A program made the position numbers and the translations under genes. The notes under the pieces were generated by a model that worked only from the letters and a program-made list of their open reading frames with translations, did no database searches and was not told the origin of the DNA. This document shows positions 41,541-64,000 of a DNA stretch of 64,000 bases, piece by piece. Position 1 is the stretch's first letter; each line of letters begins with the position of its first letter. The stretch comes from Billgrantia antri (GTDB lineage: Bacteria > Pseudomonadota > Gammaproteobacteria > Pseudomonadales > Halomonadaceae): contig NZ_JAHYCA010000001.1 of assembly GCF_019430905.1 (NCBI RefSeq), positions 848,681-912,680 of the forward strand, in the 5' to 3' direction.

Positions 41541-41689
41541 TCTCAGTCTCCTTTAGTGTACGGGGCTATCACCCGCTATGGCTGCCCTTTCCAGAGCATT
41601 CCACTAGCACGTTGTATGACGCCATCTCGGCGTGGCGGCTGCTGCTCCAAGGTGTCGGAAGAGCGCTGGGCCGCGGGTGTCTAGTGTGG

Positions 41690-42001
41690 TTAGTCGAGCT
41701 TGATCTGCACGTCCACGCCAGCGGCGAGGTCGAGCTTCATCAGGGCATCGACGGTCTTCTCGGTCGGCTCGACGATATCGAGCACGCGCTTGTGAGTGCG
41801 AATCTCGTACTGGTCGCGCGCGTCCTTGTTGACGTGCGGCGAGATCAGCACGGTGTAGCGCTCACGATTGGTCGGCAGCGGAATCGGACCGCGCACCTGG
41901 GCGCCAGTACGCTTGGCGGTATCAACGATCTCCGCGGCGGACTGGTCGATCAGGCGATGGTCGAAGGCCTTCAACCGAATGCGAATCTTCTGGTTCTGCA
42001 T
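41690..42001 (-). CDS. rpsJ: 30S ribosomal protein S10 / NusE
   Basis: A 103 aa head protein that also joins NusB in antitermination. It begins [20 protein letters not shown] and has [23 protein letters not shown] 42001 is the family start. It heads the S10 operon with a strong promoter 66 bp upstream. Confidence 0.98.
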   Translation of the reverse strand: MQNQKIRIRLKAFDHRLIDQSAAEIVDTAKRTGAQVRGPIPLPTNRERYTVLISPHVNKDARDQYEIRTHKRVLDIVEPTEKTVDALMKLDLAAGVDVQIKLD

Positions 42002-42066
42002 TTGCCCTAAACTCCAATGGAAGTCGACGGCAATCTGCCGCCTACCCACGCATTCAAAGGATGCGC

Positions 42067-42095
42067 ATTATATGCATGCCCGAGGCCGGAGTCAA
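42067..42095 (-). promoter_or_regulatory. promoter of the S10 operon
   Basis: TTGACT (42090-42095) and a perfect TATAAT (42067-42072) with a 17 nt spacer face rpsJ on the minus strand. This is one of the best promoter matches in the window and shows that the S10 operon starts separately from tuf. Confidence 0.88.
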
Positions 42096-42118
42096 ACAAC
42101 TCCGCTCGGGTGCGCAGA

Positions 42119-42144
42119 AAGGGGGCCCCTTGCGGAGCCCCCTT
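42119..42144 (-). terminator. terminator after tuf
   Basis: On the minus strand AAGGGGGCTCC-GCAA-GGGGCCCCCTT folds into a GC-rich stem with a tetraloop, followed by TTTCTG. It ends the str operon 23 nt after tuf. Confidence 0.82.
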
Positions 42145-42166
42145 CGATCGATCAGAAGCCCAGGGC

Positions 42167-43360
<1,194 letters not shown>

Positions 43361-43389
43361 TTCGATAACCTCTTTACGTTTGCTAGCGG

Positions 43390-45510
<2,121 letters not shown>

Positions 45511-45555
45511 GGTGGAACTCCCCGTTGATTGGCGATGCGTTTAGAAGCGCGGCAC

Positions 45556-46026
45556 TTAGAAACGGTAGTGCGAGAACGCCTTGTTGGCCTCGGCCATGCG
45601 ATGCACGTCTTCACGCTTCTTGACCGCGGAGCCCTTGCCTTCGGCGGCATCCAGCATCTCGCCAGCGAGGCGCTGCACCATGGTCTTCTCACCGCGCTTG
45701 CGCGCCGCATCCACCAGCCAGCGCATGGCCAGCGCCTGGCGACGCGAGGGACGAACCTCTACCGGCACCTGATAGGTCGCACCGCCAACGCGGCGGGACT
45801 TGACCTCGACCATCGGCTGGATGGCTTCCAGCGCGCGATCGAAGATGTCCAGCGGCTCTTCTTTACTGCGCTCGGCAACCGTGTCCAGCGCACCATAGAC
45901 GATGCGCTCAGCTGTGGACTTCTTGCCGCTGACCATCAGGTGGTTCATGAACTTGGCCAGGCGCTCACTTCCGAACTTGGGATCCGGCAGGATCTCGCGC
46001 TTGGCTACAACTCTTCTTCTAGGCAT
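45556..46026 (-). CDS. rpsG: 30S ribosomal protein S7
   Basis: A 156 aa primary 16S-binding protein of the head, begins [23 protein letters not shown] 46026 is the family start. In E. coli S7 represses str-operon translation in the rpsL-rpsG gap; here the gap is 125 nt and could hold a similar target (inference). Confidence 0.98.
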   Translation of the reverse strand: MPRRRVVAKREILPDPKFGSERLAKFMNHLMVSGKKSTAERIVYGALDTVAERSKEEPLDIFDRALEAIQPMVEVKSRRVGGATYQVPVEVRPSRRQALAMRWLVDAARKRGEKTMVQRLAGEMLDAAEGKGSAVKKREDVHRMAEANKAFSHYRF

Positions 46027-46151
46027 GACAAGCCCTCTATCGAAGGGTCTTTCAGGCAAACCCGGCACACCCGCACGCTCTCACCGAGCCCGCGACGACC
46101 GGCCTTACTCTTATCAGACCGAAATAAATGTCGTTAGCGCAACAAAGTCGA

Positions 46152-46526
46152 TCAGGACTTCGGACGCTTGGTACCGTACTTGGAACGGCCCTGCTTACGA
46201 TTCTGCACGCCGGAGGTGTCGAGGGCGCCGCGCACGGTGTGGTAACGCACACCCGGCAAGTCCTTGACACGACCGCCGCGGATCAGAACGACGGAGTGTT
46301 CCTGAAGGTTGTGACCCTCACCACCGATGTAGGACGAAACCTCGAACCCGTTGGTCAGACGCACGCGGCAGACCTTACGCAGGGCCGAGTTCGGCTTCTT
46401 CGGGGTAGTGGTGTAGACGCGGGTGCAGACGCCGCGCTTCTGTGGGCAGGCCTGCAGCGCCGGCACGTCGCTCTTGGCGGCGGGGCGCTTGCGCGGCTTG
46501 CGCACGAGCTGATTGATCGTTGCCAT
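46152..46526 (-). CDS. rpsL: 30S ribosomal protein S12
   Basis: A 124 aa decoding-centre protein, begins [20 protein letters not shown]. The streptomycin-related segments [13 protein letters not shown] and [13 protein letters not shown] look wild type, so streptomycin sensitivity at this locus is expected. It is the first gene of the str operon. Confidence 0.98.
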   Translation of the reverse strand: MATINQLVRKPRKRPAAKSDVPALQACPQKRGVCTRVYTTTPKKPNSALRKVCRVRLTNGFEVSSYIGGEGHNLQEHSVVLIRGGRVKDLPGVRYHTVRGALDTSGVQNRKQGRSKYGTKRPKS

Positions 46527-46603
46527 GTTGTGTAGCTGACTCCAATGGTTGCCTTGCCTTTTCGTGGACGCGGGCGCACCCACCCCACTATTAAAGGCTG
46601 CGA

Positions 46604-46633
46604 ATTCTAAGGTCTAACAGGGTGGGGCGTCAA
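46604..46633 (-). promoter_or_regulatory. promoter of the str operon
   Basis: TTGACG (46628-46633) and TAGAAT (46604-46609) have an 18 nt spacer on the minus strand. The -35 box is part of the 3' arm of a GGGGCGTCA/TGACGCCCC hairpin just after rpoC, so the rpoC end and the str start overlap. Confidence 0.65.
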
Positions 46634-46662
46634 GCGATTGACCGCCTGACGCCCCTGCCCGC

Positions 46663-50883
<4,221 letters not shown>

Positions 50884-50894
50884 GGAGTCGGCTC

Positions 50895-54974
<4,080 letters not shown>

Positions 54975-55129
54975 CTGTATTCCCCAGCTTGTTCACCATG
55001 GGTGACCGATGCGTGGTCGGCGCCGCCCGGCGGACCTCTCCGCCAGGCGCTGACGGCAAGCTCCACAGGGGTAGCTCGCCGTCGGGATTCTGCTAGCGAC
55101 GCTGCGTCAGCAAGGCGCTAGTGCAACAG

Positions 55130-55164
55130 AAAAAGGCCGGCAGCGGGAAGGCCCGCCACCAGCC
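55130..55164 (-). terminator. attenuator between rplL and rpoB
   Basis: On the minus strand a 13 bp stem (GGCTGGTGGCGGG with CCCGCTGCCGGCC, three wobble pairs) and a CCTT loop are followed by TTTTTC. It looks like a full intrinsic terminator in the place where E. coli has a partial one. The rest of this 232 nt gap holds no gene. Confidence 0.8.
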
Positions 55165-55206
55165 ATGGAAGCTTACGCAGCGCGTGAAGCCATGGAAACC
55201 AAGGGG

Positions 55207-55581
55207 TTACTTGAGTTCCACAGTGGCGCCGGCTTCTTCCAGCTTCTTCTTGGCCTCTTCGGCCTCGTCCTTGGACATGGCTTCCTTGATGGTCGCCGGC
55301 GCGCCGTCGACGGCACCCTTGGCTTCCTTCAGGCCCAGGCCGGTGATCTCGCGAACGGCCTTGATCACGTTGACCTTCTTGTCGCCAGCGCTGGTAAGCA
55401 CCAGGTCGAACTCGGTCTGCTCTTCGGCAGCGCCGGCGTCACCGCCAGCAGCCGGGCCGGCCACGACGGCGGCAGCGGCGGAAACGCCGAACTTCTCTTC
55501 CATCGCTTCGATCAGCTCGACGACTTCCATCACGGACATGTCGGCGACGGCGTTGATGATGTCTTCTTTGGTCAGTGCCAT
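55207..55581 (-). CDS. rplL: 50S ribosomal protein L7/L12
   Basis: A 124 aa stalk protein that recruits translation GTPases. It has an N-terminal dimer helix, an alanine/glycine-rich hinge ([18 protein letters not shown]) and a C-terminal domain with [20 protein letters not shown]. It lies 90 nt after rplJ. Confidence 0.98.
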   Translation of the reverse strand: MALTKEDIINAVADMSVMEVVELIEAMEEKFGVSAAAAVVAGPAAGGDAGAAEEQTEFDLVLTSAGDKKVNVIKAVREITGLGLKEAKGAVDGAPATIKEAMSKDEAEEAKKKLEEAGATVELK

Positions 55582-55671
55582 TTCGATGATTCCTAACTTT
55601 GCGGGAGCCTCGGCGCACCGAGTACTCGTCTGTTCAGTGTTCGATTCAGACAGCGGGAATGAGTTCGCCGA

Positions 55672-56175
55672 TCAGGCGGCCTGTTCCTGCTTCTGGTCGC
55701 GCAGGGCGGCCAGCGTACGAACCAGCTTGCCGGCGGATGCCTCCTTCATGACGGACATCAGCTTGGCGATGGCCTCGTCGTAGGTCGGCAGGGTCGCCAG
55801 ACGGTCGATGTCGCTTGCCGGGATCAGCTCGCCTTCGTAGGCCAGCGCCTTGACTTCGAAGTTCTTCTCATCCTTGGCGAAATCCTTGAACAGGCGAGCG
55901 GCAGCGCCCGGATGCTCAGTGGAAAACGCCAGCAGAGTCGGACCGACGAAGCTCTCGTTCAGGCACTCCCATTGAGTGCCCGAGAGGGCGCGGCGTGCCA
56001 GGGTGTTGCGAACAACACGGATCTGCACACCATTCTCGCGCGCCTGCTTGCGCAGACCGGTCATCTTTTCGACCGTAACGCCGCGAGAATCGGCAACTAC
56101 GACGGAGAGAGCGCCCTTGGCCGCTTCACTGACCTCGGCAACAATCGCCTTCTTGCCTTCGAGTGCTAGTGGCAC
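55672..56175 (-). CDS. rplJ: 50S ribosomal protein L10
   Basis: A 167 aa stalk base protein that holds L7/L12 dimers. The start is GTG 56175 ([20 protein letters not shown]), with GGAG 8 nt upstream; an earlier start would add a non-conserved tail. The L10-L12 complex in E. coli represses translation at the leader; a 264 nt leader region is present here. Confidence 0.96.
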   Translation of the reverse strand: MPLALEGKKAIVAEVSEAAKGALSVVVADSRGVTVEKMTGLRKQARENGVQIRVVRNTLARRALSGTQWECLNESFVGPTLLAFSTEHPGAAARLFKDFAKDEKNFEVKALAYEGELIPASDIDRLATLPTYDEAIAKLMSVMKEASAGKLVRTLAALRDQKQEQAA

Positions 56176-56439
56176 AGTGATCACTCCTTCGTGCCGGAAC
56201 CACATGGGCTCCGGAGGTTACCATCTCTTCCGCCAACGCCAGGCGTCGACGGAAGTCCTGGGTGATGGTGCTCACCAGCGTTCTGGCGGCCACACCATCT
56301 GCGCAGGCACCCCTAGGGGAGATTAAGCCGCCCACTCGAGAGAGGGCGGCACCTGCGGTCTTTGACGGCGCCCCTCACGCCCTGACGGGTAAGACGTGCG
56401 GGGACCGCAAAGTTCTTGCAACTTCTTCTACCCGCGCCC
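56176..56439 (-). promoter_or_regulatory. L10 leader region (rplJ 5' leader)
   Basis: A 264 nt gap between rplA and rplJ with several inverted repeats and no coding sequence that I can support. Its position matches the L10 leader RNA that binds L10-L12 in E. coli. I did not fold it, so the assignment rests on position. Confidence 0.5.
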
Positions 56440-57132
56440 TTAGACGAGAGCAGAGTGGTCGAGGGTCAGACCCGGGCCCATGGTAGTGGACAGGGTGACC
56501 TTCTTGAAATAGATACCCTTGGAAGTGCTCGGCTTGAGGCGCTTGAGGTCGGCAACCAGCGCTTCCAGGTTGCCCCGGATGGCATCGGCGTCGAAATCGA
56601 CCTTACCCAGCGTGGTATGGATGATGCCGTTCTTGTCGGTACGGAAACGTACCTGACCGGCCTTGGCGTTCTTGACCGCTGTCGCCACGTCCGGTGTCAC
56701 GGTACCCACCTTGGGGTTCGGCATCAGACCGCGCGGACCAAGGATCTGGCCCAGCTGGCCGACGACGCGCATGGCGTCCGGCGAGGCGATGACCACGTCG
56801 AAGTCGAGCTGCCCCTTCTTGACCTGCTCGGCCAGGTCATCCATGCCGACGATGTCGGCACCGGCTTCCTTGGCGGCATCGGCGTTGGCGCCCTGGGTGA
56901 ACACGGCGACGCGAACGTCCTTGCCGGTCCCGTTGGGCATCACGGTCGCACCGCGCACCACCTGGTCGGACTTACGCGGATCGACGCCCAGATTGATGGC
57001 GACATCCAGCGACTCCTTGAACTTGACGGTGGAGAGCTCGGCGAGCAAGGCCACGGCCTCTTCCAGGCTGTACGCCTTGGAGGCATCGACCTTTTCGCGA
57101 ATCATTTGTGCGCGCTTGGAAAGCTTGGCCAT
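56440..57132 (-). CDS. rplA: 50S ribosomal protein L1
   Basis: A 230 aa protein of the mobile stalk at the E site, begins [20 protein letters not shown] and has the signature [19 protein letters not shown]. It is 2 nt after rplK. In E. coli it represses the rplKA mRNA. Confidence 0.98.
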   Translation of the reverse strand: MAKLSKRAQMIREKVDASKAYSLEEAVALLAELSTVKFKESLDVAINLGVDPRKSDQVVRGATVMPNGTGKDVRVAVFTQGANADAAKEAGADIVGMDDLAEQVKKGQLDFDVVIASPDAMRVVGQLGQILGPRGLMPNPKVGTVTPDVATAVKNAKAGQVRFRTDKNGIIHTTLGKVDFDADAIRGNLEALVADLKRLKPSTSKGIYFKKVTLSTTMGPGLTLDHSALV

Positions 57133-57134
57133 GA

Positions 57135-57566
57135 TCAGAGACCCTCCACGTTCAGGCCCATGCTGCGGGCACTACCGGCAATGGTACGCACTGCGGCGTC
57201 GAGGTCGGCAGCCGTCAGGTCCGGCTCCTTGGTCTTGGCGATTTCCTCGAGCTGCTCGCGGGTCACGGTACCGACCTTCTTCTTGTTCGGCTCGCCGGAG
57301 CCGGACTTGATGCCAGCCGCCTTCTTCAGCAGGACCGCCGCCGGCGGGGTCTTGGTGATGAAGGTGAAGCTGCGGTCGGAATAGACGGTGATAACTACGG
57401 GAGTCGGCAGACCCGGCTCGATGTCCTGGGTCGCAGCGTTGAACGCCTTGCAGAACTCCATGATGTTGACACCGTGCTGACCCAGCGCGGGGCCCACGGG
57501 GGGACTCGGGTTGGCCTTACCAGCTGCCACCTGCAGCTTGATGTAAGCCTGTACTTTCTTGGCCAT
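57135..57566 (-). CDS. rplK: 50S ribosomal protein L11
   Basis: A 143 aa protein of the GTPase-associated centre, begins [20 protein letters not shown] and has [20 protein letters not shown]. In the 92 nt before it, a GGCCAC-CGTA-GTGGCC hairpin (57615-57630) may be part of the L1-binding leader. Confidence 0.98.
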   Translation of the reverse strand: MAKKVQAYIKLQVAAGKANPSPPVGPALGQHGVNIMEFCKAFNAATQDIEPGLPTPVVITVYSDRSFTFITKTPPAAVLLKKAAGIKSGSGEPNKKKVGTVTREQLEEIAKTKEPDLTAADLDAAVRTIAGSARSMGLNVEGL

Positions 57567-57658
57567 GATGCACTCCAGTTGGGTAATAGCGCCTTGCGGC
57601 TCCCCGGGTTAAACGGCCACCGTAGTGGCCGAGCAGTAAAGCCTGTCGTCGAGAACGG

Positions 57659-58192
57659 TTATTCCTTTTCGACCTGGGAAAACTCGAGCTCGACGGGCGT
57701 CGCCCTGCCGAAGATCAGTACGCTGACCTGCAGACGACTCTTGTCGTAGTTGACCTCTTCGACCACGCCGTTGAAATCGGCAAAAGGCCCGTCGATGACA
57801 CGCACGGACTGACCCGGCTCGAACATCGTCTTGGGCCGCGGCTTGTCACTACCGTCCTTCACGCGGCGAAGAATGGCGTCGGCCTCACGCTGAGTGATCG
57901 GCGCCGGCTTCTCCTTGGTACCGCCAATGAAGCCCATGACACGGGGCGTCTCGTTGACCAGGTGCCAGGTCGCGTCATCCATTTCCATCTCGACCAGCAC
58001 ATAGCCGGGATAGAACTTGCGCTCACTCTTGCGGCGCTTGCCGTCACGCACCTCGACGACCTCTTCGGTCGGCACCAGGATCTCGCCAAAGCGATCTTCC
58101 ATGCCATACATCTTCACGCGCTCCTTGAGGGAGCGCATGACATGCTTCTCGAAGCCGGAGTAGGCGTGAACGACGTACCAACGCTTGGACAT
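57659..58192 (-). CDS. nusG: transcription antitermination factor NusG
   Basis: A 177 aa factor with an NGN domain ([20 protein letters not shown]) that binds polymerase and a C-terminal KOW domain ([19 protein letters not shown]) that binds Rho or S10. It lies 8 nt after secE. Confidence 0.98.
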   Translation of the reverse strand: MSKRWYVVHAYSGFEKHVMRSLKERVKMYGMEDRFGEILVPTEEVVEVRDGKRRKSERKFYPGYVLVEMEMDDATWHLVNETPRVMGFIGGTKEKPAPITQREADAILRRVKDGSDKPRPKTMFEPGQSVRVIDGPFADFNGVVEEVNYDKSRLQVSVLIFGRATPVELEFSQVEKE

Positions 58193-58200
58193 GAAAACTC

Positions 58201-58569
58201 CTAACCGATGACGCCGGACATCGCCCAGCTAAGTAGGGTGTCGATCAGCCACAGCATCAGCCCGACGACCAAGACGGCAACCAGCACGATCGCGGTCGTC
58301 TGCACGGTCTCGGGTCGGGTCGGCCATACAACGCGCTGAATCTCTTTCTTGGCGTTCTTGGCCAGCTCGGCGAGGTCCCGCCCCCTGGCGGTCGTCAGCG
58401 CAACGACCGCAGCGCCCGCGCAGAGCACGACGACACCAAGCACACGATAGAGAAGCGCCTGGTCGGCAAAATAGGTATTCCCCACCACCGCCAGCACCAC
58501 CAACGTAACGACAACCGCCCACTTGAGCCCGTCGTGGCGCGACTCCTGCACCTCGGCGTTGTGTTTCAT
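58201..58569 (-). CDS. secE: preprotein translocase subunit SecE
   Basis: A 122 aa membrane protein with three predicted TM helices, like the E. coli form. The conserved cytoplasmic helix is [23 protein letters not shown] 58569 ([14 protein letters not shown]) avoids reading into the tRNA-Trp gene. It forms the translocon with SecY. Confidence 0.95.
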   Translation of the reverse strand: MKHNAEVQESRHDGLKWAVVVTLVVLAVVGNTYFADQALLYRVLGVVVLCAGAAVVALTTARGRDLAELAKNAKKEIQRVVWPTRPETVQTTAIVLVAVLVVGLMLWLIDTLLSWAMSGVIG

Positions 58570-58637
58570 GAAAACGAGACTCCTCAGAGTGCGGCAATCG
58601 AGTATGTTCGTATGAAGGATGCCAACCTGGGGAAGGT

Positions 58638-58713
<76 letters not shown>

Positions 58714-58764
58714 GTATCTGGTATGCATCACCTCTTGCAGGCCGCATGCACAACAGCGGGCGCC

Positions 58765-58793
58765 ATGATAGCGGATGACTCGCCGACTGGCAA
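58765..58793 (-). promoter_or_regulatory. promoter of tRNA-Trp-secE-nusG
   Basis: TTGCCA (58788-58793) and TATCAT (58765-58770) have a 17 nt spacer, pointing to tRNA-Trp. It lies just after the terminator of the tRNA-Tyr-Gly-Thr unit. Confidence 0.75.
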
Positions 58794-58820
58794 CCCTCTC
58801 CCGACGAATGAGCGCCGCGA

Positions 58821-58852
58821 AGAAAAAGAAAGGCGAGCCTTTGCCCGCCTTT
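58821..58852 (-). terminator. terminator after tRNA-Thr
   Basis: On the minus strand AAAGGCG and CGCCTTT pair (plus three inner pairs) around an AAAG loop, followed by CTTTTTC. It ends the tRNA-Tyr-Gly-Thr transcript only a few bases after tRNA-Thr, where tufB would usually follow. Confidence 0.82.
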
Positions 58853-58857
58853 CGAAT

Positions 58858-58932
58858 TGGAGCTCATGGACGGATTTGAACCGTCGACCTCACCCTTACC
58901 AAGGGTGTGCTCTACCCCTGAGCTACATGAGC
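58858..58932 (-). tRNA. thrT: tRNA-Thr(GGT)
   Basis: A 75 nt cloverleaf with acceptor GCTCATG/CATGAGC, anticodon loop TTGGTAA (anticodon GGT) between CACCC and GGGTG, and an encoded CCA end. It is the last tRNA of the three-gene cluster. Confidence 0.96.
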
Positions 58933-58972
58933 AAAACCTCTGGCATCACCAACTAGCACTGTCGACAATACC

Positions 58973-59046
<74 letters not shown>

Positions 59047-59093
59047 CTACCCACTCTTTCCAACCCAGACCCCAAGGCCTTGGCCAGCATATC

Positions 59094-59177
<84 letters not shown>

Positions 59178-59294
59178 AGATGGCGGCCCATTCTACCGCC
59201 TGCCGAAACCATGTCAAGGGCTTATTTTTCAGCCACTTGCCACCTCAGTGACACAGAACCTCGCCACCTAGGCCTCGGAACGCGCTGCATTGTG

Positions 59295-60134
59295 TCAAAG
59301 CAGCATGGAGAATGCAAGGCCCGCCCGGATTTTTTCCAAGCCAGCCGGCGCGGGCACACGCGGCGCCCCAGACATGCGACCGGCACGCTCGGCAGCGGTC
59401 AGCGGAAAGCACGCCTCCAAGCCGCCATAAACCATATCGGGCCAGACCGCATGCGGAGAGTGCACCCCCCGCGCCACGACTCGCGCGTCTCCCCCGGTCA
59501 GCAGCATCGGCAACGCTACCCCTTCGCGATCGCAGACCTCGGCATAGATGCGGTTCACGGCACTGACGGCAGCGAGATAGATTCCGTGATTGACGGCCTC
59601 GACGGTTCGCTTGCCGGGAAGTAGCAGCTCCTCGGCCTCGCTATCGGGATCAATGGCAACGTTGCGCGTGCCGAGCTTGAGACTTTCCTTCATCAGACGC
59701 AGGCCTGGCAGAATATACCCGCCCAGATGGCGGCCGCCCGGGAGCACGAAATCGATGGTGATGGCACTACCACAGTCCACTGCACAACAACCGCCGGCCA
59801 ACTGATAGCCGGCCAGCACGCCCATCCAGCGATCAACCCCCAACCGGTGCGGCTCCTCATAGCCGTTGACCACACCCAGCGCCTCGGGTACCGAACGCGC
59901 CACATGCACACCGCGCACTCGGCTCTGCAATAGCCTCACGGTCTGCTCCAGCACCGCCTGGCGAGCAACGCTGGAGATACGCACCGCCTCGACCACATCG
60001 AGATCCGGTATATCGGAACCTGGCTTCCACTCCTCGCGCGTCCAGACGGCTCCCCGCGAGCGAATTTCGCTGCTGTCGGCATCCTTCAGTCGCCACTTGG
60101 AAAGCGTATTGCCGATATCCAGGTCAAGGATCAT
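59295..60134 (-). CDS. coaX: type III pantothenate kinase
   Basis: A 279 aa ASKHA-fold kinase that makes 4'-phosphopantothenate, the first step to coenzyme A. The phosphate-1 motif is DIGNTLSKWRL, followed by GVDRWMGVLAGY and DCGSAITIDF. Its ATG overlaps the birA stop by 4 nt, so the two are coupled, as in pseudomonads. Confidence 0.94.
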   Translation of the reverse strand: MILDLDIGNTLSKWRLKDADSSEIRSRGAVWTREEWKPGSDIPDLDVVEAVRISSVARQAVLEQTVRLLQSRVRGVHVARSVPEALGVVNGYEEPHRLGVDRWMGVLAGYQLAGGCCAVDCGSAITIDFVLPGGRHLGGYILPGLRLMKESLKLGTRNVAIDPDSEAEELLLPGKRTVEAVNHGIYLAAVSAVNRIYAEVCDREGVALPMLLTGGDARVVARGVHSPHAVWPDMVYGGLEACFPLTAAERAGRMSGAPRVPAPAGLEKIRAGLAFSMLL

Positions 60135-61114
60135 GTACGCCCACGCACGCTGATCTCTCCTCCCCCAAGGCGTTCGCGACCGTCACCGTGACGAATCCAC
60201 AGATTGCCTGACTCATCCACACTCTCGGCCGTCGCCACCAGCCGCTGCTGCCCTCGCAGCACGTCCACTTCACGGCCCTGAAAGGCATGGCGTACGTTCC
60301 ACGCCTCCTGCCAGGCGGCGAACCCCACCTCTTCGTAGCCTGCCAGCAGAGGCAATAGCTCGTCCAGCAATTCGGTAGCTAGCTGGTTACGTGACAGCGT
60401 CGGCGCCTGATCATGCACTGCCGCCACTCGCTGCTCGATCTGTGCACGAAACCCTTCGGATAGGTTGAAGTTAATCCCCATGCCAACCACGACTTCGCAA
60501 GGCCCCCCCATGTCGCCACTGATCTCGACCAGGATGCCGGCCAGCTTGCCCAACTCTCCTCTCTCATTGGCCAGCAGAACATCGTTGGGCCACTTCAATC
60601 GCGGCTTCATGTCATGGCGTTCGAGTGCCTTGGCCAAGGCCACGCCCACCGCAAGACTCAACCCCTCCAGCGTCGCGACTCCGGACTCGAAACGCCAGCC
60701 CACCGACAGCATGAGCGCTCCCCCCCACGGGGTCGACCAGACGCGCCCGCGCCGACCACGCCCAGCACTCTGCTGCTCCACCAGGCACACCTCGCCATGC
60801 CCGGCCCCTTGAGCAAAGCGTTGGCGGATGAACTCGTTGCTGGAGGGCAATGTCTCCTCCACGAACAGCCTGGCGAGATGCTGGCGTCCGTGTCGCGACA
60901 GACCGGCGACGACCTTTCCACCATCCAACAGCTCCAATGGCATGGCCAGCCGATACCCCTGCCCCTTGACCGCCTCGAAAGGAATACCCAATGCCTCTAG
61001 CTTCTTCAGTTGTTTCCAGACCGCGGTGCGGGATACACCCAGCCGATCGCCCAACTGCTCGCCGGAGTGGAACTCTCCATCACTTAGCAGTCGAATGAGG
61101 TCGCCGATGGTCAT
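60131..61114 (-). CDS. birA: biotin operon repressor / biotin-protein ligase
   Basis: A 327 aa protein with an N-terminal winged helix (residues 1-65, GEQLGDRLGVSRTAVWKQLK) and a ligase domain with GRGRRGRVWSTPWGGALML and LKWPNDVLLAN, then a small C-terminal domain. It biotinylates acetyl-CoA carboxylase and may repress biotin genes. It lies after the rRNA terminators and before coaX. Confidence 0.94.
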   Translation of the reverse strand: MTIGDLIRLLSDGEFHSGEQLGDRLGVSRTAVWKQLKKLEALGIPFEAVKGQGYRLAMPLELLDGGKVVAGLSRHGRQHLARLFVEETLPSSNEFIRQRFAQGAGHGEVCLVEQQSAGRGRRGRVWSTPWGGALMLSVGWRFESGVATLEGLSLAVGVALAKALERHDMKPRLKWPNDVLLANERGELGKLAGILVEISGDMGGPCEVVVGMGINFNLSEGFRAQIEQRVAAVHDQAPTLSRNQLATELLDELLPLLAGYEEVGFAAWQEAWNVRHAFQGREVDVLRGQQRLVATAESVDESGNLWIRHGDGRERLGGGEISVRGRT

Positions 61115-61184
61115 GCCTGTAACCTAGCCGGGAAAAGATCCATTCTAGCGAACTGCCGCTTTCGCGGAAACGCGTTGTTTGGAT

Positions 61185-61221
61185 AAAGAAAAAACCCCAG
61201 CCTCTTTCGAAGCTGGGGTTT
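61185..61221 (-). terminator. second (distal) rRNA operon terminator
   Basis: AAACCCCAGC and GCTGGGGTTT pair as a perfect 10 bp stem, followed by TTTTC and more T on the minus strand. It lies beyond the first 5S terminator, next to a copy of the 5S end. Confidence 0.88.
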
Positions 61222-61223
61222 GG

Positions 61224-61245
61224 GAAGAGATGGTGCCTGACGATG
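61224..61245 (-). repeat. relic of a 5S rRNA 3' end
   Basis: GAAGAGATGGTGCCTGACGATG repeats the 5S 3' end and following bases at 61331-61349, apart from a 2 nt insertion (GT). The rest of a 5S gene is not there. With its own terminator it looks like the remnant of a duplicated 5S-terminator unit. Confidence 0.55.
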
Positions 61246-61302
61246 TTCGGGCCGTCCGGAGGGCGGTGCTCCGCTACTCTCCAGGACAGGCCCTAAACGA
61301 CG

Positions 61303-61328
61303 AAACCCCGACCAGTTGGCCGGGGTTT
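61303..61328 (-). terminator. first terminator after 5S rRNA
   Basis: AAACCCCG and CGGGGTTT form the base of a stem with an inner CC/GG pair, 10 nt after the 5S gene. The U-run is short (TTTCGTCG), so termination here may be partial. Confidence 0.75.
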
Positions 61329-61337
61329 CTGAAGAGA

Positions 61338-61455
61338 TGCCTGACGATGACCTACTCTCGCATGGGGAGACCCCACACTACCATCGGCGCTGAGCGGTTT
61401 CACTGCTGAGTTCGGCATGGGATCAGGTGGTTCCCACTCGCTATGGTCGTCAGGC
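61338..61455 (-). rRNA. rrf: 5S ribosomal RNA
   Basis: About 117 nt on the minus strand. The ends GCCTGACGACC and GGTCATCGTCAGGC pair. The inner stretches CCCATGCCGAACTCAG and GAAACCGC match bacterial 5S. The 5S-23S spacer (61456-61558) carries no tRNA. End positions may differ by one or two bases. Confidence 0.95.
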
Positions 61456-61558
61456 GAAAACGGTTGGAATCATGCTGACGCGATCGTCTCTGCCCGGCTC
61501 TCACTCAGGCGGCGTATCCGTCAATCGTGCGCGATGCGCAGACCCCTTGGGGTTATAT

Positions 61559-64000
<2,442 letters not shown>

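Overview
The window is chromosomal, high-GC DNA from a gammaproteobacterium, most likely a Halomonas or close relative (Halomonadaceae). I infer this from protein similarity as I remember it, from pseudomonad-like gene order (MFS-ssb next to uvrA, merR-phrB, birA-coaX-tRNAs-secE) and from codon use. No database was searched. I see no prophage, insertion sequence, CRISPR array or plasmid gene.

Layout. 1-1912: the start of rpmA, then rplU, divergent from ispB and a tRNA-Pro(CGG) gene. 1913-7648: an accessory block with an outer-membrane porin, a small PstS-like periplasmic protein and a membrane GGDEF/EAL protein, the last two translationally coupled, followed by a PAS-PAS-GGDEF protein. 7660-13485: a ClsC-like phospholipase D lipoprotein with a small membrane protein, an Lgt-like/TlpA fusion, and rapA. 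13508-19328: a probable light-response locus with a TIGR01777 epimerase, a short CbiX chelatase, a MerR regulator of the LitR/CarH type that lacks the cobalamin-binding histidine, the photolyase phrB, and a convergent PAS-GGDEF-EAL gene. TGTACA-type direct repeats lie in both intergenic regions. 19575-28178: fabA-fabB, plsC with an RmlD-like gene, ssb, a YajR-like MFS transporter and uvrA.

28269-58713 is the large translation/transcription block, all on the minus strand and so transcribed from right to left: tRNA-Trp-secE-nusG, rplKA, rplJL-rpoBC, rpsL-rpsG-fusA-tuf, then the S10, spc and alpha operons down to rplQ. Promoters, an attenuator between rplL and rpoB, and leader regions are visible. 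The tufB gene usual between tRNA-Thr and tRNA-Trp is absent. 58858-61114 holds tRNA-Thr, -Gly, -Tyr, coaX and birA. 61338-64000 holds a 5S gene and the 3' part of a 23S gene, also on the minus strand, followed by two terminators and what looks like a relic duplicate of the 5S 3' end.

Most of the window is conserved housekeeping sequence. The parts most worth a second look are the porin/PstS-like/c-di-GMP unit (2141-7648), the photolyase locus with its two kinds of repeat operator (14417-17424), the Lgt-TlpA fusion, the missing tufB and the 5S relic.
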